DNA of 64,000 nt from Actinomycetes bacterium. GTDB lineage: Bacteria > Actinomycetota > Actinomycetes > DATJPE01. Below are positions 53,653 through 62,068 of the stretch, in pieces. Where the stretch lies: positions 1 through 64,000 of the forward strand of contig DATJPE010000029.1 in the NCBI GenBank assembly GCA_035506535.1. The letters are read 5' to 3'. Under the pieces are notes generated by a model that was not told the DNA's origin, did not search any database, and saw only the letters and a list, made by a program, of their open reading frames with translations. Every line of letters starts with the position of its first letter. The stretch's first letter is position 1. Both the position numbers and the translations under genes were made by a program.

Positions 53653-54300
53653 ATGAAGCAGCCGCCGCTGTGCCCGCGCTGCGCCGAGCCGGCCCACCCT
53701 CCCGGACTGATGACCAGCCGATGGACGTGCGAGGTCCACGGCGTCATCGAGCCGTATCACCCTCCGCCGCGGCCGGGGGTGGAGGCGCTGAGCTGGGTGC
53801 TCAAGCTGCTGCGCGTCCCGCTGTGGCTGCCGTGGCCGTTGCCGCCCGGGTGGCTGGTCACCGGCACGACGTACGCCGGGGACGAGGCGCACGGGGGCCG
53901 GGCTTCGGTCCTGGCGTGCAGCGGTCCAGCACCCCTGGGGGGCCCCGCCGAGATGGTCCTCGTGGCGGAGGAGCCGGGAGTCGGGCTCGGGGCTGCCTTC
54001 GCCGGGCTGCCCGGTCCCGACCCCGGCGCGGGTGTCGTCAGCGCTCCCGCCGGGGCACGGGTCGCCGCCGACGGGTGGCCGACGCCGCTGTGGGCCGTCC
54101 CGTCGGACCCGGACCGCCCGCTGGACCGAGCGGCGTGGGTGGGGGAGGCCGCCGGCCTCTGGTTGTGGCTGGTCACCTGGCCGGAGACCGCGGACCTGCT
54201 CGTCCTGGAGCACCTGGCGCTGGTCGACCTGCGCGAACGCGGCCTGGGGATGGACATCCCGTTCGGGGCGCTGTCGCCCCGCATCGCGCGACCCGGTTGA
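53653..54300 (+). CDS. Actinobacterial protein with N-terminal zinc ribbon (DUF6758-like)
   Basis: 215 aa. It opens with LCPRCAEPAHPPGLMTSRWTCEVHG, a Cys/His zinc ribbon, then PYHPPPRPGVEAL, WLPWPLPPGWLVTGTTYAGDE and EMVLVAEEPGVGLGAAFAGLPGPDPG. These blocks are conserved in a family of unknown function in actinobacteria, by recollection named DUF6758. No catalytic motif. ATG start has GGGAGG upstream. It follows the stress protein by 19 bp, so the two are probably co-transcribed. Confidence 0.7.
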   Translation: MKQPPLCPRCAEPAHPPGLMTSRWTCEVHGVIEPYHPPPRPGVEALSWVLKLLRVPLWLPWPLPPGWLVTGTTYAGDEAHGGRASVLACSGPAPLGGPAEMVLVAEEPGVGLGAAFAGLPGPDPGAGVVSAPAGARVAADGWPTPLWAVPSDPDRPLDRAAWVGEAAGLWLWLVTWPETADLLVLEHLALVDLRERGLGMDIPFGALSPRIARPG

Positions 54301-54330
54301 CACTCGCGCGGTGGCGTCGGCCATGACGCC

Positions 54331-54336
54331 TACGCT
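54331..54336 (+). promoter_or_regulatory. Predicted -10 element of the PHP gene
   Basis: TACGCT ends 7 nt before GTG 54344, which supports that codon over ATG 54323 and GTG 54311. Confidence 0.5.
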
Positions 54337-54343
54337 GGCCGCC

Positions 54344-55186
54344 GTGCGCATCGACCTGCACACCCACTCGACGGCGAGCGACGGCACCGACTCCCCGGCG
54401 CGCCTCGTGCGCGCGGCGGCGGAGCTCGGCATCGACGTCATCGCCCTCACCGACCACGACACCTTCGCGGGGCTGGACGAGGCGGCCGACGCCGCGCGCA
54501 CCGTGGGCGTGCGGCTCGTCCCCGGGGTGGAGGTCTCCTGCGTCGCCGGGGACGTCCCGTTCCATCTCCTCGGCTACTGGTGCGACCCCGACGACGCGGC
54601 CCTGGGCGCCGAGCTGGCGCTCAACCGCGACGACCGGGTGCCACGCGCCAAGGAGATCACTCGGCGGCTCGCCGAGGCCGGCTACCCGATCTCCTGGGAG
54701 GATGTCTGCGCGCAGGTGCGGCCGGGCGCGACGATCGGCCGCCCGCACCTCGCCGACGCCCTGGTGGCCGCGGGGGCGGTCGCGGATCGTGACGAGGCCT
54801 TCGCCGAGCTGCTGCGTGACGGCTCGCCCTACGTCGTCGGGCACCACTACGTCGACCACCGCACGATCGTCCCCCTCGTCCGCGCGTCAGGTGGTGTAGC
54901 GGTCATCGCTCACATGGGGGCCGCCTCCCGCGGGCGGGTCCTGCCCGAGTCCGCGGTGGAGACGATGACCGAGCAGGGCCTCGCCGGTCTGGAGGTCGAC
55001 CATCCCGATCACGATGCGGCCACCCGAGCGAGGCTTCGCGGCCTGGCCGTGCGCCTGGGGCTGCTGGTGACCGGCTCCAGTGACTACCACGGTCGTGGCA
55101 AGCGGCAGGCCCTGGGCGAGGAGACGACGGCCCCAGCCGTGCTCGCCGCCCTCGCGGCCCTCGTCCGGCCGGTGGCGGCCGGATGA
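54344..55186 (+). CDS. PHP domain phosphoesterase (3',5'-nucleoside bisphosphate phosphatase-like)
   Basis: 280 aa. PHP metal ligands are visible: RIDLHTHSTASDGT at the N-terminus, ALTDHDTFAGL, VPGVEVSC, PHLADAL, AVIAHMGA, and the closing GSSDYHG. The length and ligand set match the RNase AM / 3',5'-bisphosphate phosphatase subgroup (YciV-like), which degrades pAp or short RNA 5' ends. A histidinol phosphatase-like role is less likely. ATGA overlap with marC. Confidence 0.88.
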   Translation: MRIDLHTHSTASDGTDSPARLVRAAAELGIDVIALTDHDTFAGLDEAADAARTVGVRLVPGVEVSCVAGDVPFHLLGYWCDPDDAALGAELALNRDDRVPRAKEITRRLAEAGYPISWEDVCAQVRPGATIGRPHLADALVAAGAVADRDEAFAELLRDGSPYVVGHHYVDHRTIVPLVRASGGVAVIAHMGAASRGRVLPESAVETMTEQGLAGLEVDHPDHDAATRARLRGLAVRLGLLVTGSSDYHGRGKRQALGEETTAPAVLAALAALVRPVAAG

Positions 55187-55803
55187 GCTCCCTGCTCGAC
55201 CCGACCTTCTTCGGCACGGCGTTCGTCACGCTGTTCGTCATCATCGACCCGCCCGGCAGCGTCCCGCTCTTCCTCGCGCTGACGGCGAACCAGACCGGGG
55301 GGCAACGGGCGCGGTCGGCGCTACGCGCGGTCCTCGTCTCCTTCGCGGTCATCGTGGCGTTCGCGATCTTCGGATCCTCCATCCTGCGCTACCTCGACAT
55401 CTCGCTGCCCGCCTTGCAGGGGGCGGGCGGCCTGCTGCTGCTCCTCGTGTCGCTGGAGCTGCTGACCGGCATGGGGTCCTCCGCCGCCTCGACCGAGCCG
55501 GACGTCGACGTGGCGCTGGTGCCGCTCGGCACCCCGCTGCTGGCCGGACCCGGTGCGATCGTGGCGACGATGGTCGCGGTCCGGCAGGCCGGCGGGGCCG
55601 GCGAGAAGCTCGCGGCGCTGGCCCTGGCGATCGTGGCGGTCCACGTCGTCATCTGGCTGGTGCTTCGGTTCTCCGGGGCGATCCTGCAGGTCCTGCGCGA
55701 CGGCGGGATCAGTATCCTGACCCGCATCGCCGGCCTGCTCCTGTCCGCCATCGCGGTTCAGCTGGTGGCCGACTCGGTCATCGCCTTCGCGAAGTCGGCC
55801 TGA
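55183..55803 (+). CDS. marC: MarC family integral membrane protein
   Basis: 206 aa with six membrane helices. The N-terminal FFGTAFVTLFVIIDPPGSVPLFLALTA (with the conserved DPPG), IFGSSILRYLDISLPALQGAGGLLLLLVSLELLTG, and the PLGTPLLAGPGAIVATMVAV segment are MarC signatures. Transport substrate unknown; the family is no longer thought to confer multiple antibiotic resistance. ATG overlaps the PHP stop. Confidence 0.9.
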   Translation: MSSLLDPTFFGTAFVTLFVIIDPPGSVPLFLALTANQTGGQRARSALRAVLVSFAVIVAFAIFGSSILRYLDISLPALQGAGGLLLLLVSLELLTGMGSSAASTEPDVDVALVPLGTPLLAGPGAIVATMVAVRQAGGAGEKLAALALAIVAVHVVIWLVLRFSGAILQVLRDGGISILTRIAGLLLSAIAVQLVADSVIAFAKSA

Positions 55804-55807
55804 GCCC

Positions 55808-56683
55808 GTGCCTGCCGAGCCGACCCTGCCGCTCGCCGGGATGCCGGAGCGCCTCTACGTCGCCTCACCCTCGCGGTTGCTCACCTACCTGGACTGCCCT
55901 CGCCGCTATCGGATGACCTATCTCCAGCGACCGGCTCCCCCGCCGGGTCCGCCGTGGGCGCACCTGTCGTTCGGATCCTCGATCCACCTCGCCCTGCGCG
56001 GCTGGTACGACCTGCCGGCCCAGGAGCGCACCGACACGGCCGCGGCCCGGCTCCTGCGCGCGGGCTGGGTCGACGATGGCTACCGCGATGACCAGCAGAG
56101 CGTCGCCTATCGCGAGCACGCAGCGGATCTCGTGGCGGCCTACGTCCGCGGTCTCGACCCGACCGAGGAGCCGCTGGGTGCGGAGCGCACGGTCTCGCTC
56201 CGGACTGCCACCCTGGCCGTCACCGGCCGCGTCGACCGGCTGGACGAGCGCGTCGTGGACGGTGCTCGCGAGCTCGTCGTCGTCGACTACAAGACCGGGC
56301 GGCGTCCACCCGAGGTCTCCGACGCCCGGGGATCGCTGGCACTGGCCCTGTACGCCGTCGCCGCCGGCCGCGTGCTTCGCCGGACCTGCCGGCGGGTCGA
56401 GCTGCACCACGTCCCCTCGGGGACCGTGGCCTCCTGGACCCACACGCCGGAGTCCCTCGAGCGTCAGGTCGCCCGGGCCGAGGACATCGGCGCCGAGGCG
56501 GCCGGTCTCGACCGGGCGTGGGCGGACGGGCTGGCCGAGCGGCCCGGAGACTGGGACGCCGCGTTCCCCCCGCGGCCCGGCCCGCAGTGCGCATGGTGCG
56601 ACGTCGCGCGGCACTGCCCGCAAGGCAGCGCGGCGGCCCCGCGGAAGCCCTCGTGGGCCGGGCTTGCCGAGCTGGCAGGCTGA
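55808..56683 (+). CDS. RecB-like PD-(D/E)XK nuclease with iron-sulfur cysteines
   Basis: 291 aa, a stand-alone Cas4/AddB-like nuclease. LYVASPSRLLTYLDCPRRYRMTYLQ supplies Cys30; three more cysteines C261, C264 and C270 (CAWCDVARHC) complete a 4Fe-4S site. Nuclease motifs: HLALRGWY region His, VTGRVDRLDE and ELVVVDYKTGR (Asp, Asp-x-Lys), QLAL replaced by SLALALYAVAA. No CRISPR or helicase gene is adjacent, so it is the chromosomal actinobacterial RecB-family exonuclease. GTG start, 4 bp after marC. Confidence 0.88.
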   Translation: MPAEPTLPLAGMPERLYVASPSRLLTYLDCPRRYRMTYLQRPAPPPGPPWAHLSFGSSIHLALRGWYDLPAQERTDTAAARLLRAGWVDDGYRDDQQSVAYREHAADLVAAYVRGLDPTEEPLGAERTVSLRTATLAVTGRVDRLDERVVDGARELVVVDYKTGRRPPEVSDARGSLALALYAVAAGRVLRRTCRRVELHHVPSGTVASWTHTPESLERQVARAEDIGAEAAGLDRAWADGLAERPGDWDAAFPPRPGPQCAWCDVARHCPQGSAAAPRKPSWAGLAELAG

Positions 56684-56690
56684 GGCGTGG

Positions 56691-57332
56691 TCAGCGGGGG
56701 GGCAGCCGCGAGGGCCCGACGTAGGCCTCGAGCCAGGCCGTGAGCGGACGCGCCGAGCGCAGGGCGGCGGTGACCTTCGCCGGGGCCTTCGACGAGCCGA
56801 GCCAGTCCGACGCGGGCAGCTGCCGCCACACGGCCAGGCCCTTCAGCCGCAGCAGCTCCAGCCGTGGATGGTCCTTGGGGTAGCCGCGCGGTGCGGTCTT
56901 GAGCGAGTCATGCGCCATGACCTCGTAGCCGTCGCGGCGCAAGGTCGCGACGATGCCCGCGATCTCGCGTCCGGTCCGGTCGGCTGCGACCGCGCCGCGG
57001 TAGCGGTCGAGCTGGTCGGGGGCCAGGTGGTAGGACCCCGCTCCGACCCCGAGCCCCGCCGCCGAGAACTGGACGTAGCCGCCGCGCTCCAGCTCGGCCG
57101 CGATGGTCGTCTTGTACGGCGACTTGTCGGCACTGAACCTGGTGTCGCGGTACGGCCGGAACATCCGCGCGCGTCCGAACTCCTCCTCGAGGTCGTCCAG
57201 GAGCGCCCGCATGGGGGCGCGTACCTGCTCCTCGTAGACGTCCTTGTGCGCGAGCCAGAACGCCTTGGTGTTGTCGACCTCGAGCTCCTCGAAGAAGCGG
57301 ATCGCCTCGTCGGTCCAGCCGCGGAACGCCAT
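56691..57332 (-). CDS. DUF2461 family protein
   Basis: 213 aa. DUF2461 pattern: FFEELEVDNTKAFWLAHKDVYEEQVRAPMRALLDDLEEEFG, RMFRPYRDTRFSADKSPYKTTIAA and YVQFSAAGLGVGAGSYHLAPDQLDRYR. Function unknown. ATG 57332 starts at the family consensus and TAGCGT lies 7 nt upstream. It ends 7 bp from the convergent nuclease gene. Confidence 0.9.
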   Translation of the reverse strand: MAFRGWTDEAIRFFEELEVDNTKAFWLAHKDVYEEQVRAPMRALLDDLEEEFGRARMFRPYRDTRFSADKSPYKTTIAAELERGGYVQFSAAGLGVGAGSYHLAPDQLDRYRGAVAADRTGREIAGIVATLRRDGYEVMAHDSLKTAPRGYPKDHPRLELLRLKGLAVWRQLPASDWLGSSKAPAKVTAALRSARPLTAWLEAYVGPSRLPPR

Positions 57333-57339
57333 GCGTGGG

Positions 57340-57345
57340 ACGCTA
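57340..57345 (-). promoter_or_regulatory. Predicted -10 element of the DUF2461 gene
   Basis: TAGCGT on the minus strand ends 7 nt before ATG 57332. Confidence 0.5.
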
Positions 57346-57369
57346 GCGCGCCGACCGGGCGTCGGCGCC

Positions 57370-57756
57370 TCAGATGACGTCGAGCTCGAACCAGACCATC
57401 TTGCCGAGACCGGTCGATGACCATCCCCACCGGTCCGAGAGCCCCTCGACGAGGAGGAGCCCGCGACCGCCGTCGGGCACATCACCGGCAGCCGTACGAG
57501 CGGTCACGGGCGAGTGCCGCTCGGCGTCGCTGACCTCGACGCGCAGGCCGGGGCCCTGCCGGTACGCGCGCAGCAGGATGGGCGGACGCCCGTGGCGGAT
57601 CGCGTTCGTCACGAGCTCGCTCACGAGCAGGACGGCGACGTCGGGCGCCCGGGACCCCAGCTCGAGCAGGAACTGCGTGGAGAGCCCGCGGGCGCGCCCG
57701 ACCTCGGCCGGGTCGTCGGCGAGGACCGCCTCAAGAGACGGGCTCCCGGGCAGCAT
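57370..57756 (-). CDS. Serine kinase-type ATP-binding protein (HATPase_c_2, anti-sigma regulator-like)
   Basis: 128 aa. The GHKL ATP-binding features are LLVSELVTNAIRHG (N-box), RVEVSDAERHSP (G1), and GGRGLLLVEGLSDRWGW (G2/lid). No sensor or phospho-acceptor domain, as in RsbW/SpoIIAB-like proteins of streptomycetes. Partner sigma factor or anti-anti-sigma is not adjacent. Start ATG overlaps the hydrolase stop by one base (TGATG), so it is coupled to that gene. Confidence 0.88.
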   Translation of the reverse strand: MLPGSPSLEAVLADDPAEVGRARGLSTQFLLELGSRAPDVAVLLVSELVTNAIRHGRPPILLRAYRQGPGLRVEVSDAERHSPVTARTAAGDVPDGGRGLLLVEGLSDRWGWSSTGLGKMVWFELDVI

Positions 57757-58613
57757 CAGACGGGGACCCGCTCGGACCAGAACGCCGAGAGCAGTGTCGC
57801 GGTGGCGAGCGGCGCCTCGGCCGCCGGCGAGTGGGCCGCACCGCGGACCACGTCGAAGCGTGCCCCGAGACGCACGGCCATCTCCTGCTGGACCTCGGTC
57901 GGCCAGCCGTCGTCGGACTCCCCGTGGACGACGAGGGTCGGGGGGGCGAGCTCCGCGACGTGATCGACGCGGTCGGGAGCCCCGACGAGCAGCGCGGCCA
58001 TCGCCGCCAGCGAGGCGGGGTCGTTGCGGACGAAGCGCCGGCGCAGGAAGGTGAGGATGGCCGGGTCGGAGGGCGGCACCCAGCCGTGCTGGATCTCCCA
58101 GGCGAGCTTGGCCTCCCAGACCTGCTCGATCGGGAAGGCGCCGAGGGCCTCGGCGAGCAGAAGCAGCGGGGGAGCCACCTCGCCCGGCAAAGCGCCCGGC
58201 CCCGAGCACAGCAGGGTCAGCGTCGCCAGCAGGTCGGGCTCGTCGAGGACGAGCTGCTGCGCGACGAGACCGCCGAAGGAGTGGCCCACGAGGTGGACCG
58301 GCCCGACGGCGCCGGCCCGCGCCACGGCTGCCGCGTCCGCGGCGAACTCCTCCAGCGAGTAGGCCCCGTCCGACCCGGGCGTCTCGTGCTGCCCCCGCTG
58401 GTCGTAGGCAACGACCCGCCAGCCCAGGTCCGCGAGCGGAGCCAGCACCGCGACGAAGTCCTCCTTGCTGCCGGTGAAACCGGGGATCAGCACGGTCGTG
58501 CCCCGCGGCTCCCCGACCGGGTCGAGAACCCACGCCGCGAACGCGCCGCGCTCGCTGTCCACCATCGCGCGACGAGTCGCCGGGGGCGGGTCCAGGAACG
58601 GCGGGGTGCTCAC
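57756..58613 (-). CDS. Alpha/beta hydrolase
   Basis: 285 aa. Motifs: VLIPGFTGSKEDFVAVL, AYDQRGQHETPG, nucleophile Ser in LVGHSFGGLVAQ, Asp in LVVHGESDDGWPTEVQ and His in VVRGAAHSPAAEAP. Broad-specificity esterase or lipase-like; no signal peptide. GTG start with TATCCT 6 nt upstream. Forms a two-gene operon with the small GHKL ATPase. Confidence 0.85.
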   Translation of the reverse strand: MSTPPFLDPPPATRRAMVDSERGAFAAWVLDPVGEPRGTTVLIPGFTGSKEDFVAVLAPLADLGWRVVAYDQRGQHETPGSDGAYSLEEFAADAAAVARAGAVGPVHLVGHSFGGLVAQQLVLDEPDLLATLTLLCSGPGALPGEVAPPLLLLAEALGAFPIEQVWEAKLAWEIQHGWVPPSDPAILTFLRRRFVRNDPASLAAMAALLVGAPDRVDHVAELAPPTLVVHGESDDGWPTEVQQEMAVRLGARFDVVRGAAHSPAAEAPLATATLLSAFWSERVPV

Positions 58614-58619
58614 GGTCTG

Positions 58620-58625
58620 AGGATA
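58620..58625 (-). promoter_or_regulatory. Predicted -10 element of the hydrolase gene
   Basis: TATCCT on the minus strand ends 6 nt before GTG 58613. Confidence 0.5.
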
Positions 58626-58664
58626 GGCAAGGCCGTGCGAGCATGCCGGGTCGGCGCCGGACGC

Positions 58665-60272
58665 TCAGCCCTGCGAAGCCGGCTTGGTGCCGCTGCTGCG
58701 CCCGCGCCGGCCGCGCCGACGGCGGCGGTGCGGCTCCGACCGCTCGGCGGCCGGGTCGGTCGCCACCTCCGGCGGCGCCGCGCCCGCCTCGGTGCTCGCG
58801 CCGGCACGCGTCCGGCGACGCGATCCGGAGGGGCGCCGCCGCGACGGCGCCGGTTGCGACGGCGCCGGTTGCGACGTGCCGGGCTCGGTCCGGGGGCTGG
58901 CGTCGGAGCGCCGACGGTGCCCGGTCTCGCCGAGGTCCTCGATCTGCTCAGCCGCCAGGCCCTGCCGGGTGCGACCCGCGGCAGGCAGGACGCCGGTCAC
59001 GTGGGTGGGGATGTCCAGCGCCTCGTAGAGGTGCTCGGAGGTCGAGTACGTCTCCGTGGGCTCCTCGAAGTCCAGGCCGAGCGCCTTGTTGATCAGCGCC
59101 CACCGGGGCATGTCGTCCCAGTCCACGAAGGTGACCGCGGTGCCCTCGGCGCCGGCCCTAGCCGTGCGACCGATGCGGTGCAGATAGGTCTTCTCGTCCT
59201 CCGGGCACTGGTAGTTCACGACGTGGGTGACTCCCTCGACGTCGATGCCGCGGGCGGCGACGTCGGTGGCGACGAGGACGTCGACCTTGCCGTTGCGGAA
59301 GGCGCGCAGCGCCTGCTCCCGCGCACCCTGGCCGAGGTCGCCGTGCACGGACGCGGTTGCGAAGCCGCGCTCGGCGAGCTCGTCGGAGACCTTCTGGGCC
59401 GTGCGCTTCGTCCGGCAGAACACCATGGTGTGGCCACGGCCCTCGGCCTGGAGGATCCGGGCCAGCATCTCGACCTTGTCGAGCGCGTGGGCACGGAAGA
59501 CGTGCTGCTCGACACCCTGCACGGTCAGTCGGTCGTCGTGCGGGTCGTGGGCGCGGATGTGCGTCGGCTGGGACATGTACTGACGGGCGAGGGCGATCAC
59601 CTCGCCGGGCATGGTCGCGGAGAACAGCATCGTCTGCCGCCCGTCCGGGAGCATCCGCACGATCTTCTCGACGTCGGGCAGGAAGCCCAGGTCCAGCATC
59701 TCGTCGGCCTCGTCGAGCACCAGGGTCCTGACGTGGTGCAGGTCGAGCCGTCGCTGGTTGGACAGGTCGATCAGCCGGCCGGGGGTACCGACGATCACGT
59801 CGACACCCGCGTCCAGGGCGGCGACCTGCGGCTCGTACGCGCGACCGCCGTAGACCGAGAGCAGCCGGACGCCGCGCCGCGAGCCGGCGACCTGGAGGTC
59901 GCGGGTCACCTGCACGCAGAGCTCACGCGTCGGGACGACGACGAGCGCCTGGGGCTTGCCCAGGTCGCTCAGCTCGGCCGCGTCGGGGTCTCCTGGGGCG
60001 ACTACCCGCTCCAGGAGGGGGATCCCGAACGCAAGCGTCTTGCCGGTGCCGGTCTTGGCCTGGCCGATGACGTCGTTGCCGGCGAGGGCCACCGGGAGCG
60101 CGAGCTCCTGGATGGCGAAGGGAGTGGTGATGCCGACGGCGGCGAGCGCGTCGGCGGTCTCGGGACGGACCCCGAGATCGCGGAAGGTGGTCAGAACGGG
60201 TCCTGCCGTTTCGTCGCAAGCGTTTCGAGCGCAGGGTCCGGGCGCCGTTGCAGGCGACCGCGCGGAGTGCAC
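58665..60272 (-). CDS. DEAD-box ATP-dependent RNA helicase
   Basis: 535 aa. Q-motif (ITTPFAIQELALPVALAG), motif I AKTGTGKT, PTRELCVQ, GTPGRL, DEAD, SATMP, then VFCRTKRTAQKVSDEL, TDVAARGIDV and HRIGRTARAG. A basic, Pro/Ser/Arg-rich C-terminal tail of about 110 residues with a repeated QPAPS (27-bp-scale DNA repeat near 58848-58880) probably binds RNA. RhlE/CshA type, like mycobacterial Rv3211. The GTG at 60272 is the only usual start before the Q-motif. TACACT at 60300-60295 may be the -10, giving a short leader. Confidence 0.9.
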   Translation of the reverse strand: MHSARSPATAPGPCARNACDETAGPVLTTFRDLGVRPETADALAAVGITTPFAIQELALPVALAGNDVIGQAKTGTGKTLAFGIPLLERVVAPGDPDAAELSDLGKPQALVVVPTRELCVQVTRDLQVAGSRRGVRLLSVYGGRAYEPQVAALDAGVDVIVGTPGRLIDLSNQRRLDLHHVRTLVLDEADEMLDLGFLPDVEKIVRMLPDGRQTMLFSATMPGEVIALARQYMSQPTHIRAHDPHDDRLTVQGVEQHVFRAHALDKVEMLARILQAEGRGHTMVFCRTKRTAQKVSDELAERGFATASVHGDLGQGAREQALRAFRNGKVDVLVATDVAARGIDVEGVTHVVNYQCPEDEKTYLHRIGRTARAGAEGTAVTFVDWDDMPRWALINKALGLDFEEPTETYSTSEHLYEALDIPTHVTGVLPAAGRTRQGLAAEQIEDLGETGHRRRSDASPRTEPGTSQPAPSQPAPSRRRPSGSRRRTRAGASTEAGAAPPEVATDPAAERSEPHRRRRRGRRGRSSGTKPASQG

Positions 60273-60294
60273 CCGCGCTCACGGGTACTCGATC

Positions 60295-60300
60295 AGTGTA
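60295..60300 (-). promoter_or_regulatory. Possible -10 element of the DEAD-box helicase gene
   Basis: TACACT on the minus strand lies 22 nt before GTG 60272, leaving a leader of about 15 nt without a clear ribosome-binding site. Confidence 0.35.
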
Positions 60301-60352
60301 CCGGCACCGTCGCTTGGGCTCGGACGACGCGGATCCCCGGCGATCCGCGGGC

Positions 60353-60358
60353 TACGCT
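60353..60358 (+). promoter_or_regulatory. Predicted -10 element of the ferritin-like gene
   Basis: TACGCT ends 8 nt before ATG 60367. Confidence 0.45.
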
Positions 60359-60366
60359 GCGCCCCC

Positions 60367-61050
60367 ATGGCCCCCCTCGACGACCCGACGTACCGCGAGG
60401 CCATCATCGACCTGCTCGCGGTGCTGGCCTACACGGAGCTGTCGGCGTTCGAGCGGCTGGCCGCCGACGCCGCGCTGGCCCCCACGGTCGGAGACAAGGC
60501 CGAGCTCGCCCGGATGGCGGCCGCCGAGCTGCGGCACTTCGAGCAGCTGCGGGACCGTCTCACCGAGCTGGGCGCCGACAGCGAGGCGGCGATGCAGCCC
60601 TTCGCCCAGGGCGTGGACGCCTTCCACGAATCCACGCGCCCGGCGGACTGGCTGGAGGGGCTCGTGAAGGCCTACGTCGGCGACGGCATCGCCGCGGACT
60701 TCTACCGCGAGATCGCGACGCACCTCGACGAGGAGACCGGAGACCTGGTGATGGGCGTCTGCGCGGACACCGGGCACAGTGCCTTCGCGGTCGAGCGGGT
60801 GCGCGCGGCCATCGCGGCGGATCCGCGGGTGGCCGGGCGCCTCGCGCTGTGGGGCCGCCGACTCGTCGGCGAGATGCTCAGCCAGGCCCAGCGGGTGGCC
60901 GCCGAGCGCGACTCCCTGGTCACCCTCATCGTCGGAGGCATGGAGCCGGCGGGCCGGCCCAGCTTCGACCTCGCGGCGCTGGCGCAGATGTTCGCTCGGC
61001 TCACCGAGAACCACACCCTGCGGATGCAGACCCTCGGGCTCAGCGCCTGA
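60367..61050 (+). CDS. Ferritin-like fold protein (MiaE-like)
   Basis: 227 aa helical bundle. Carboxylate/histidine pairs suited to a di-iron site are seen in YTELSAFERLA and MAAAELRHFEQLRDRL, then DFYREIATHLDEETGDLVM and TGHSAFAVERVRAA. The overall sequence fits the actinobacterial ferritin-like protein encoded beside DEAD-box helicase and DUF3107 genes (Rv3210c by recollection). Hydroxylase or storage role unproven. Confidence 0.8.
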   Translation: MAPLDDPTYREAIIDLLAVLAYTELSAFERLAADAALAPTVGDKAELARMAAAELRHFEQLRDRLTELGADSEAAMQPFAQGVDAFHESTRPADWLEGLVKAYVGDGIAADFYREIATHLDEETGDLVMGVCADTGHSAFAVERVRAAIAADPRVAGRLALWGRRLVGEMLSQAQRVAAERDSLVTLIVGGMEPAGRPSFDLAALAQMFARLTENHTLRMQTLGLSA

Positions 61051-61095
61051 CGAGCCGACCTGACACGTCGGATCGAGAACCCACGAGGGTCGGAC

Positions 61096-61323
61096 CTACA
61101 GGGCGCCGAAACCGACCCGGCGGGCCTCGGGCTCGCCGACCTCGACGTAACCGAGCTTGTCGACCGGGACGAGGACCTGGCGGCCGCGGGCGTCCTCGAG
61201 CACGAGCAGCCCCTTCTCGGAGGCCAGCGCCGCCTCGACCAGCGCGACGACCTCCTCCGCGGTCTGGGAGCTGTCCACCACGAGCTCGCGGGGCGCCCCG
61301 TTGACCCCGATCTTGATCTCCAC
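61096..61323 (-). CDS. DUF3107 small protein
   Basis: 75 aa, EIKIGVNGAPRELVVDSSQ, then VVALVEAALASEKGLLVLED and VLVPVDKLGYVEVGEPEARRVGFG. An actinobacterial family of unknown function, also near TetR and RhlE genes in mycobacteria. GTG start is preceded by GGAG-rich sequence, and TAGCCT further upstream may be its -10. Confidence 0.9.
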   Translation of the reverse strand: MEIKIGVNGAPRELVVDSSQTAEEVVALVEAALASEKGLLVLEDARGRQVLVPVDKLGYVEVGEPEARRVGFGAL

Positions 61324-61386
61324 GACCGCCTCCGCTCCCGGACCTCTGGCGCCCAGGCTAGTGGAGCCCGCCCCGTGCCTCGGTCA

Positions 61387-62004
61387 TCATTTGCGGGGGA
61401 AGCCGCGGATCCCGCGCCACGCGAGGGTCGCGATGAGTCCGACGGCGACGTCGCGCGGGACGCTGCTGTCGGTGCTCGTCCATGCCCGGGCACTGACCTG
61501 CGCGAGGCCGGTGAGCCCCACCGCCAGCAGGTGCGCCTCCTCGGCGGACAGGCCCGCGTCCTCGGCGATGACCTCGGCGACCAGGTCGGCGCAGCGCCGG
61601 TTCGCGGACTCGACCCGTTCGCGCACCGGGGGCTCGGAGATGAGGTCGGACTCGAACACCAGCCGGAAGACGCCCTGGTTACCGGCCACGAAGTCGTAGT
61701 ACGCGGCCATGGTGGCTCCGACCCGAGCCTTGTTGTCCTGGGTCGAGGCCAGCGCGTCGCGCACGACCGACACCAGACGTTCGGTTCCCTCGTCGAGCAG
61801 CGCGAGGTAGAGCTCGAACTTGCTCGGGAAGTGCTGGTACAGCACCGGTTTCGACACCCCGGCGCGGTCGGCGATGTCGTCCATCGCGGCTGCGTGGTAG
61901 CCGTTCGCGACGAAGACCTCGCGCGCCGCGTCGATGAGCTGGGCACGCCGCGCCGGACGCGGGAGCCGGGCGCCGCGCATGCGCTGGTCGGCGTTGCCCG
62001 TCAC
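61387..62004 (-). CDS. TetR family transcriptional regulator
   Basis: 205 aa. N-terminal helix-turn-helix: [52 protein letters not shown]. The C-terminal ligand-binding region is helical and ends in an arginine-rich [13 protein letters not shown] 62004 start is supported by TAGGAT 7 nt upstream; an ATG at 61980 is possible. Same position as Rv3208 in mycobacteria, by recollection. Target genes not identifiable. Confidence 0.92.
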   Translation of the reverse strand: MTGNADQRMRGARLPRPARRAQLIDAAREVFVANGYHAAAMDDIADRAGVSKPVLYQHFPSKFELYLALLDEGTERLVSVVRDALASTQDNKARVGATMAAYYDFVAGNQGVFRLVFESDLISEPPVRERVESANRRCADLVAEVIAEDAGLSAEEAHLLAVGLTGLAQVSARAWTSTDSSVPRDVAVGLIATLAWRGIRGFPRK

Positions 62005-62011
62005 GGCGCGG

Positions 62012-62017
62012 ATCCTA
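62012..62017 (-). promoter_or_regulatory. Predicted -10 element of the TetR gene
   Basis: TAGGAT on the minus strand ends 7 nt before GTG 62004, in the 64-bp divergent gap with the response regulator. Confidence 0.5.
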
Positions 62018-62068
62018 CGGTGCCGGCGCCGTCACCGCCGGAACCCCGGTGGCGGGCAGACTAGGCAC

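Noticed and set aside
55808-56683. Cas4, as part of a CRISPR system
   Set aside because: No repeats or other cas genes nearby; the protein fits stand-alone actinobacterial RecB-like nucleases.
61051-61095. Terminator between the ferritin-like and DUF3107 genes
   Set aside because: Only 5-6-bp stems (CCGAC/GTCGG) are possible, which is not above chance in such GC-rich DNA.
57831-61304. Plus-strand open frame of 1157 codons
   Set aside because: It is antisense to the hydrolase and DEAD-box helicase and passes into the ferritin-like gene out of frame; its translation has no domain pattern.
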